Positions 1 to 3,592 of a stretch of 6,176 nucleotides of DNA are shown here, piece after piece. The notes under the pieces were generated by a model. That model had not been told where the DNA came from. It ran no database searches and saw nothing but the letters and a program-made list of their open reading frames with translations. This stretch comes from Mycobacterium sp. (GTDB taxonomy: Bacteria; Actinomycetota; Actinomycetes; Mycobacteriales; Mycobacteriaceae). Every line of letters begins with the position of its first letter. Within the stretch, counting starts at the first letter, position 1. The stretch spans positions 1-6,176 of the forward strand of contig JAHFVB010000319.1 in assembly GCA_023264755.1 (NCBI GenBank), in the 5' to 3' direction. The position numbers and the translations under genes are program-made.

Positions 1-894
1 GCAGCGGCCGTCGATCGCCGCCACCTCACCGATGGCGTAGATGTCGGGATCGCCAGTGGCACAGGTGAGGTCGGTCAAGACTCCACCGCGGGCGGCCAGC
101 GGTAGGCCGGCCGCCTTGGCGAGTTCGTCCCGAGGACGGACACCGGCCGCGAAGATCACCACGCCCGCGTCGATGGGGGTGCCGTCACTGAGCAGTACCC
201 GCAGAGTCCTGTCTTCGGCCCCATCCGCACCGAGTTGCTCGATGGCGTCGGTACCCACGTCGACGTGAACCGTGATCCCGAGCTCGGTGACCATCCGCTG
301 CAGCAACGCGCCACCGGCGACATCGAGCTGCTGACACATCAACCGCGGGGCGCGCTCCACGACGTGAGGCTGCAAACCGAAGCCGCGCAGGGCATTCGCC
401 GCCTCCAGCCCGAGCAGCCCGCCGCCGATCACGACCCCGGCGCGGCCGGTGGCCATCGCGCGCGTCGCGTCGGCCCGAATGGCATCGAGATCGTCGAGCG
501 TGCGGTAGACGTGGCAGCCAGGTAGGTCGTGACCGGGCACCGGCGGTACGAAGGCATACGAGCCGGTGGCCAGCACCAGCGTGTCGTAGGGCAGCCGCCG
601 GCCCAGCATCGTCGTCACGTACTTGGCGGGCCTGTTGATTCGGCTCACGCGATCGCGCAACACCACCTCGACGCGGTGATCGCCCTCGTAGGTGTTGCCC
701 GGCAACGCCAACCGCGCACGATCCCAGTGATCGGTGTAGCCGGTGAGCCCGACCCGGTCGTAGGCGGCGTCAGCCTCCTCTGCGACGACGGTGACGTGCC
801 AGGTGTCCGCTACGTCACGAGCGCGAAGAGCCTCGACGAAGCGGTGTCCGACCATGCCGTGGCCGACGACGACCACGCGTTTGGGATGGTGCAT
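1..894 (-). CDS. nirB: Nitrite reductase [NAD(P)H] large subunit NirB, N-terminal 298 residues (gene runs off the left edge)
   Basis: Cytoplasmic assimilatory nitrite reductase; NirB with NirD reduces nitrite to ammonium using NAD(P)H, FAD, an Fe-S cluster and siroheme. Reading 894 down to 1 gives 298 open codons with no stop. Visible here is the FAD/NAD(P)-binding oxidoreductase part: first dinucleotide fold GHGMVG (residues 11-16), AYDRVGL (44-50), ATGSY (109-113), YRTLDDL (130-136), second fold GGGLLG followed by LEAA (157-166), and DPDIYAIGE (282-290). These line up closely with E. coli NirB as I remember it. Where E. coli has GECA, this protein has GEVA. The [2Fe-2S]-like, ferredoxin-like and siroheme domains would lie beyond base 1; the full protein is usually about 850 residues. 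The ATG at 894 is chosen because the next Met lies inside the GHGMVG fold. No Shine-Dalgarno is seen. nirD is expected further left. Confidence 0.95.
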   Translation of the reverse strand, partial: MHHPKRVVVVGHGMVGHRFVEALRARDVADTWHVTVVAEEADAAYDRVGLTGYTDHWDRARLALPGNTYEGDHRVEVVLRDRVSRINRPAKYVTTMLGRRLPYDTLVLATGSYAFVPPVPGHDLPGCHVYRTLDDLDAIRADATRAMATGRAGVVIGGGLLGLEAANALRGFGLQPHVVERAPRLMCQQLDVAGGALLQRMVTELGITVHVDVGTDAIEQLGADGAEDRTLRVLLSDGTPIDAGVVIFAAGVRPRDELAKAAGLPLAARGGVLTDLTCATGDPDIYAIGEVAAIDGRC

Positions 895-917
895 GGCCGT
901 AGGTTAGGCAAGCGACA
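895..917 (-). promoter_or_regulatory. Candidate leaderless nirB promoter overlapped by an imperfect IdeR-like iron box
   Basis: On the minus strand the hexamer TAACCT (plus 906-901) fits the mycobacterial -10 pattern TAnnnT and ends 6 bases before the ATG, so transcription could begin at or next to the start codon. No convincing -35 is seen, and no SD precedes the ATG; both fit leaderless expression. Bases 899-917 on the plus strand match the published mycobacterial IdeR consensus TTAGGTTAGGCTAACCTAA at 13 of 19 positions by eye. One half-site (TAGGTTAGGC) is intact and the other is degenerate. A regulator bound here would cover the -10. The -10 and iron-box calls use the same bases, so they are not independent evidence. 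Confidence 0.35.
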
Positions 918-945
918 TTGCCTGGAGGTCGCCTCGTGTGAAGCG

Positions 946-972
946 CCCGTCACGGTGTGCTCACCGTCCGGG
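946..972. repeat. Stem-loop in the gap between the membrane-protein gene and nirB
   Basis: ACGGTG (952-957), loop TGCT, CACCGT (962-967) form a 6-bp stem. It can be extended by CCCG (946-949) with CGGG (969-972) across a small internal loop. No U-tract follows on either strand. Its place, after the stop codon of the upstream minus-strand gene and before nirB, would suit a terminator-like or mRNA-end structure, but it could also be a protein site. Confidence 0.4.
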
Positions 973-983
973 GCAGTGGCCTG

Positions 984-997
984 TGAGCCGCGGCTCA
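984..997 (-). terminator. 14-bp perfect palindrome containing the stop codon of the membrane-protein gene
   Basis: TGAGCCGCGGCTCA is a perfect palindrome. On the minus strand its first three bases are the TGA stop of the gene ending at 995. As RNA it could only form a stem with the central bases unpaired. No U-tract follows, which is common for proposed mycobacterial terminators but also leaves the function open. With the stem-loop at 946-972 it forms a pair of structures immediately after the stop. Confidence 0.3.
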
Positions 998-1417
998 GAT
1001 GTGTCCCGCAGATCCGGCACTCGACGTCGGGGCATACGGGTTGTAGATCGTCGTAGGGGTGGCCGAGGTGGACGACGGGTCACCCGCCTCGGGTGACCCA
1101 GGGGGTGGCGGGGTTACCGGCCCCGGGGTGAACTCGCTGGTCTGGACGCTGGGCAGCGTGTAGCTGGTGCTCGACGACGGCGTCGTGAAGCTCGACTCGG
1201 TGGTACCCACCGACGCGTCGGTGGACCTGACGGGCGGCGGGTCCACCGAACCCTCGGAGACCCGGACCACCGCAAACACCAGCAGCCCGACCAGCGCGAG
1301 GCCGGCCACCCCGCTGGCCAACACCAGATTCTGGTTGTCGGCCCAGCTGTGGTCCTCTACCCGCCGGTCGTCGTCCCGCACCGGCGGATCGTAAGGCCGG
1401 AAACGCCGTCCGGCCAA
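995..1417 (-). CDS. Unrecognised single-pass membrane protein with a Ser/Thr/Pro-rich tail (140 aa)
   Basis: I do not recognise a family. From the TTG at 1417 the protein has a charged, basic N-terminus (AGRRFRPYDPP, then RDDDRR; residues 2-19), one hydrophobic helix at about 31-51, and an 89-residue tail rich in Ser, Thr and Pro (52-140) with PPPP and NPYAP motifs. By the positive-inside rule the N-terminus is cytoplasmic and the low-complexity tail is outside. There is no lipobox or cleavable signal. The TTG lies 4 bases after the stop of the PEP mutase-like gene, so co-transcription and coupled translation are likely. A GTG at 1381 (128 aa) is the alternative; neither start has a clear SD. 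The same frame stays open upstream to an ATG at 1555, but that stretch lies inside the upstream gene and reads as Arg/Ser-rich shadow. The coding sequence carries several long inverted repeats, listed separately. Confidence 0.7.
   Translation of the reverse strand: MAGRRFRPYDPPVRDDDRRVEDHSWADNQNLVLASGVAGLALVGLLVFAVVRVSEGSVDPPPVRSTDASVGTTESSFTTPSSSTSYTLPSVQTSEFTPGPVTPPPPGSPEAGDPSSTSATPTTIYNPYAPTSSAGSAGHI
1077..1099. repeat. Perfect 9-bp inverted repeat with 5-base loop
   Basis: GGGTCACCC (1077-1085), loop GCCTC, GGGTGACCC (1091-1099). Each arm is itself nearly symmetric (GGGT-N-ACCC), and a third related copy, GGGTTACCG, lies at 1111-1119. It falls in the part of the membrane-protein gene encoding the Pro/Gly/Ser tail (around PPGSPEAGDP). 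Confidence 0.6.
1197..1224. repeat. 18-bp perfect palindrome with an additional half-site
   Basis: CCACCGACGCGTCGGTGG at 1207-1224 is a perfect palindrome. A further copy of the arm, TCGGTGG, sits at 1197-1203. The central CCACCGA (1207-1213) can therefore pair either leftwards (3-base loop) or rightwards. It lies inside the membrane-protein gene where the tail begins (RSTDASVGTT). A 13-bp interrupted palindrome, ACGACG-g-CGTCGT, lies just left of it at 1174-1186. Confidence 0.6.
1395..1415. repeat. 6-bp GGCCGG/CCGGCC stem-loop at the membrane-protein start
   Basis: GGCCGG (1395-1400), a 9-base loop and CCGGCC (1410-1415) can form a GC-only stem. On the minus-strand mRNA the stem begins at the last base of the proposed TTG start (1417-1415), so it might reduce initiation there. 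If the GTG at 1381 is the true start, the stem lies in its leader. Confidence 0.35.
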
Positions 1418-1421
1418 CGGG

Positions 1422-2180
1422 TTACTGCCAGCGGGCCAGGATTTCCTCGGCCCGGGCGGCCAGCGCACGCTGAAGGAAGGGGCCGAAGCTGATGCGCCCC
1501 ACCCCCAGCGGGCCGAACGACGCCGGATCGTCGAGTTCCGGGATGGCGATCGCATTGATCGGCAAGGGCAGCTCGGTGGCCAGCCGCCGCAGCGTGTCCG
1601 GATCGTGGCGACCCACCGGGTAGAGACTGTCCGCCCCGGCTTCGGCCGCCAGTTTCAACCGCGCGATGGCCCGCTCGACGCGGTCGGCCTCGTCACCGTC
1701 GGCGCGCAGGAACAGGTCGGTGCGGGCGTTGATCACCACGTGCACCCCGGCCGCCGCGCTGGCGTCGCGCAGTTGCCCGACCAGCGCGGCATGCTCCTCG
1801 GCCGTGCGCAGCCGTTTGCCCTCCAAATGCACGGTGTCCTCGATGTTCAGCCCGACGGCCCCCGCCGCGAGCAGCCCCTCGACCAGCCGCTGCGGGGATT
1901 CGCCGTAGCCCGACTCGATGTCGACGGAGACCGGAACGTCCACTGCAGCCGTGATTTGCCCGACCCGGGTGGTGAGCTCGCCGAACGACATCCCCTCACC
2001 GTCGGGCCGGCCGATCGAGTCGGCGACCGGGTGGCTGCCGACGGTCAGGGCGGCAAAGCCCGCGTCGACCGCCAGCTTCGCCGACCACGCGTCCCACACT
2101 GTGGGCAGCACGACGGGACTTCCCGGTACGTGAAGTGCCAAGAGGGCGACCGCACGCTCCTGCAGAACCTGTTCGGACAT
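1422..2180 (-). CDS. Isocitrate lyase/phosphoenolpyruvate mutase superfamily enzyme (252 aa)
   Basis: A cytoplasmic TIM-barrel enzyme of the PEP mutase/isocitrate lyase superfamily, which makes or breaks C-C or P-C bonds next to a carboxylate in a Mg-dependent way. The real substrate is unknown. Seen: LPTVWDAWSAKLAVDAGF (25-42) at the first strand, VGSHPVADSIGRPD (47-60), metal-site motif DIESGYGES (87-95), GLNIED (110-115), NARTD (151-155), and a C-terminal SFGPF (231-235). The catalytic KKCGH loop of true isocitrate and methylisocitrate lyases is missing; the residues after NIED read TVHLEGKRLRT. It is therefore unlikely to be a glyoxylate or methylcitrate cycle lyase and belongs with the short PEP mutase-like group often annotated generically. 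The ATG at 2180 has GGAG (complement of 2189-2192) 8 bases upstream. An in-frame start at 2216 is less likely because it adds residues before this SD. It probably forms an operon with the membrane protein that follows. Confidence 0.88.
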   Translation of the reverse strand: MSEQVLQERAVALLALHVPGSPVVLPTVWDAWSAKLAVDAGFAALTVGSHPVADSIGRPDGEGMSFGELTTRVGQITAAVDVPVSVDIESGYGESPQRLVEGLLAAGAVGLNIEDTVHLEGKRLRTAEEHAALVGQLRDASAAAGVHVVINARTDLFLRADGDEADRVERAIARLKLAAEAGADSLYPVGRHDPDTLRRLATELPLPINAIAIPELDDPASFGPLGVGRISFGPFLQRALAARAEEILARWQ

Positions 2181-2293
2181 CGTTGCAACTCCGTTCCCTG
2201 ACGTGACCTGTCTCACTTTGATCTGGCGATGTGGCTAGCATCAATTGTCGTAATGTGATCCGTGACACCCTTCAGCCCAAGGAGGTCAACCCC
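2181..2293. promoter_or_regulatory. Divergent intergenic region with a candidate promoter for the sdh-side operon
   Basis: This 113-base region separates the minus-strand PEP mutase-like gene from the plus-strand sdh-side genes and must hold start signals for both, unless transcription reads in from elsewhere. On the plus strand TAGCAT (2236-2241) and TAATGT (2251-2256) both fit the TAnnnT -10 pattern. Neither has a well-spaced TTGACA-like -35; the nearby TTGATC at 2218-2223 is only 12 bases from TAGCAT. A short GTGA-N6-TCAC symmetry at 2203-2216 could be an operator. No convincing -10 was found for the minus-strand gene. Confidence 0.35.
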
Positions 2294-2296
2294 TTG
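2279..2296 (+). promoter_or_regulatory. Strong Shine-Dalgarno deciding a TTG start
   Basis: AAGGAGGT (2279-2286) is a near-perfect anti-SD match, with TTG at 2294 placed 8 bases after GAGG. This favours TTG 2294 over the in-frame GTG at 2231 (which has no SD) and the ATG at 2312 (too far from the SD). Confidence 0.7.
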
Positions 2297-2614
2297 TCCA
2301 CCTCTTCCCACATGACGTCTTCCCACGCCGCCGAGCTCGCGCAGCTACACGAATTGATCGGCGGCTTGCGCCGCTGCGTCTCCTCGCTGTCCTCACGCTA
2401 CGGCGACTCCCCCGCGATGCGCCGGATCGTCAACGATGCCGAGCGCATCATGAACGACATCGACCGGCTCGACATCGACGCCGAGGAGCTCGAACTCGCC
2501 CGCGGAGTGAGCCACCACCACCACGTCGGCGAAAAGATCGGCATCCCCGACACCCAGTACGCCAGCGACTTTTGGCAGGACGTCGACGACGAGGGCTTGG
2601 GTGGCACCAGATGA
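2294..2614 (+). CDS. Small protein of unknown function leading the sdh1 operon (Rv0250c-like, 106 aa)
   Basis: By size and position this corresponds to the uncharacterised Rv0250c of M. tuberculosis (about 97 aa, from memory), which precedes sdhC there too. It is soluble, with no signal peptide or membrane segment. Residues 13-32 (around LAQLHELIGGLRRCVSSL) and 40-70 (MRRIVNDAERIMNDIDRL, then AEELELA) look like two amphipathic helices with coiled-coil-like leucine and isoleucine spacing. Then comes SHHHHVGEKIG (73-83), a natural four-histidine run encoded by four CAC codons at 2513-2524, and an acidic, aromatic C-terminus (YASDFWQDVDDE). One Cys (C28) is present. The TTG start rests on the strong SD; starting at ATG 2312 would give 100 aa. 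Its fixed place next to sdhCAB suggests a role in the assembly, regulation or function of the complex, but nothing in the sequence proves it. Confidence 0.85.
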   Translation: MSTSSHMTSSHAAELAQLHELIGGLRRCVSSLSSRYGDSPAMRRIVNDAERIMNDIDRLDIDAEELELARGVSHHHHVGEKIGIPDTQYASDFWQDVDDEGLGGTR

Positions 2615-2640
2615 GCCAACGCCCGAAGTGCATTCGCTAG
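2611..2640 (+). other. Possible 9-residue coupled mini-ORF (MSQRPKCIR)
   Basis: An ATG at 2611 overlaps the TGA of the preceding gene (ATGA) and reads nine codons to TAG at 2638-2640. The ATGA overlap is a typical translational-coupling arrangement, but a frame this short easily arises by chance. It has no SD of its own apart from coding sequence upstream. It may serve as a leader peptide for the structures that follow. Confidence 0.2.
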
Positions 2641-2716
2641 GGCTTGATTTCGCCCAAGTCGGGCACTCCTATAACGTCCGCACGGACACATTACAAACCG
2701 AAGTGAGGGAAACCCC
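2615..2716 (+). promoter_or_regulatory. sdhC leader: competing stems, possible internal promoter, and SD for the TTG start
   Basis: This 102-base gap is long compared with the 45- and 1-base gaps downstream. GCCC at 2652-2655 can pair with GGGC at 2640-2643 or with GGGC at 2661-2664, but not both. GCCCGA (2621-2626) can pair with TCGGGC (2659-2664), enclosing the first stem. AGTGC (2627-2631) can also pair with GCACT (2663-2667). A -10-like TATAAC (2670-2675), or TAACGT at 2672-2677, has a TTGATT (2644-2649) 20 bases upstream, which is longer than ideal. GTCCG-CA-CGGAC (2676-2687) is a short inverted repeat just after it. GAGGG (2705-2709) is the SD for TTG 2717. Confidence 0.35.
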
Positions 2717-3544
2717 TTGAGCGCACCCACCGCCGACCGCCCCGGCACCGGTGTCTTCTCGCCGACGCGAGCACAGATCAACCAACGCACGTTGCGCACG
2801 GACGCGTGGTGGCGCTCGCCGCTGATCACCGACCTTGGCTTTGCGGCCTTCGTCATCTACGCGACGGTGCGGGCGTTCCAGCAGGATCACTTCTTCGTCG
2901 AGAAGTACCACTATCTGACGCCGTTCTACTCCCCGTGCATCAGCACCGGCTGTGGCGAGGCGAGCGACTTCTGGCCGCAGCTCCTGCCCGACGTGTGGTG
3001 GCTGCCCTACGCCGCGGCCTCCCTGCCGTTCCTGCTGCTGTTCCGGTTGACCTGCTACTACTACCGCGGGGCCTACTACCGCTCGGTGTGGCAGTCGCCC
3101 ACCGCCTGCGCAGTGGCCGAACCGCACGCCAAGTACACCGGCGAGACGCGCCTGCCGCTGATCGTCCAGAACACCCACCGGTACTTCTTCTACATCGCGG
3201 GCATCATCTCGGTGATCAACACCTACGACGCGATCGTGGCGTTCCACTCGGCCGACGGCCCCGGCGGTTTCGGCTTCGGGTTGGGCAACGTGATCCTGGT
3301 CGGCAACGTGATCATGCTGTGGATCTACACGCTGTCCTGCCATTCCTGCCGCCACGTCGTCGGCGGCCGGCTCAAGCACTTCTCCAAGCATCCCGTCCGG
3401 TACTGGATGTGGGGACAGGTAAGCAAGCTCAACACCAGGCACAAGCTCTTCGCGTGGATCACGCTCGGCACGCTGATGCTCACCGACTTCTACGTCATGT
3501 TGGTCGCCAGCGGCACAATCTCGGACCTCAGGTTCGTCGGTTGA
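2717..3544 (+). CDS. sdhC: Succinate dehydrogenase Sdh1 membrane anchor subunit SdhC (275 aa)
   Basis: Integral membrane anchor of succinate:menaquinone oxidoreductase; it docks SdhA/SdhB and passes electrons to quinone. Hydrophobic helices are at about 36-54, 93-113, 155-175, 187-207 and 244-264, giving five membrane spans. This is a single long anchor, unlike the short SdhC plus SdhD pair of E. coli. Length fits mycobacterial Sdh1 SdhC (about 273 aa). Cysteines are C74 and C79 (SPCISTGCGE), C113, C131, and C208 and C211 in SCHSCRH (207-213) at the end of helix 4. Structural work on M. smegmatis Sdh1 described a membrane-embedded Rieske-type [2Fe-2S] cluster in this subunit. These Cys/His residues include the likely ligands, though I cannot assign them from sequence alone. 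The start is TTG 2717, with GAGG 8 bases upstream. sdhA follows after 45 bases. Confidence 0.92.
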   Translation: MSAPTADRPGTGVFSPTRAQINQRTLRTDAWWRSPLITDLGFAAFVIYATVRAFQQDHFFVEKYHYLTPFYSPCISTGCGEASDFWPQLLPDVWWLPYAAASLPFLLLFRLTCYYYRGAYYRSVWQSPTACAVAEPHAKYTGETRLPLIVQNTHRYFFYIAGIISVINTYDAIVAFHSADGPGGFGFGLGNVILVGNVIMLWIYTLSCHSCRHVVGGRLKHFSKHPVRYWMWGQVSKLNTRHKLFAWITLGTLMLTDFYVMLVASGTISDLRFVG

Positions 3545-3578
3545 TCCTTTTGGCCGACAACACAATTCACGGACTAGC

Positions 3579-3592
3579 GAGGAATATCGATG
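3579..3592 (+). promoter_or_regulatory. Shine-Dalgarno for sdhA
   Basis: GAGGA (3579-3583) lies 6 bases before the ATG at 3590. The 45-base sdhC-sdhA gap shows no clear promoter or stem, so read-through from sdhC is expected. Confidence 0.6.

Noticed and set aside
41..1056. Plus-strand open frames opposite nirB and the adjacent gap
   Set aside because: The minus strand encodes an unmistakable NirB there; the plus-strand translations are Arg/Pro/Ala-rich with no family features.
1425..1555. N-terminal extension of the small membrane protein up to an ATG at 1555
   Set aside because: It would overlap the PEP mutase-like gene by over 130 bases and the extra residues are Arg/Ser-rich out-of-frame shadow; a start just after the upstream stop is simpler.
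1605..2201. 198-codon plus-strand open frame opposite the PEP mutase-like gene
   Set aside because: The opposite strand carries conserved superfamily motifs and a good SD; this frame shows none.
2231..2293. Extension of the operon-leading small protein to the GTG at 2231
   Set aside because: No SD precedes it, and the near-perfect AAGGAGGT would then be buried inside the coding sequence; this stretch also contains the -10-like hexamers.
2511..2524. Poly-His run as an engineered tag
   Set aside because: There are only four histidines, internal to the protein and in a natural chromosomal context, so it is taken as native.
2398..2856. Minus-strand open frame opposite the small protein, leader and sdhC start
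   Set aside because: It is antisense to two well-supported genes with strong start signals, and the product has no recognisable features.
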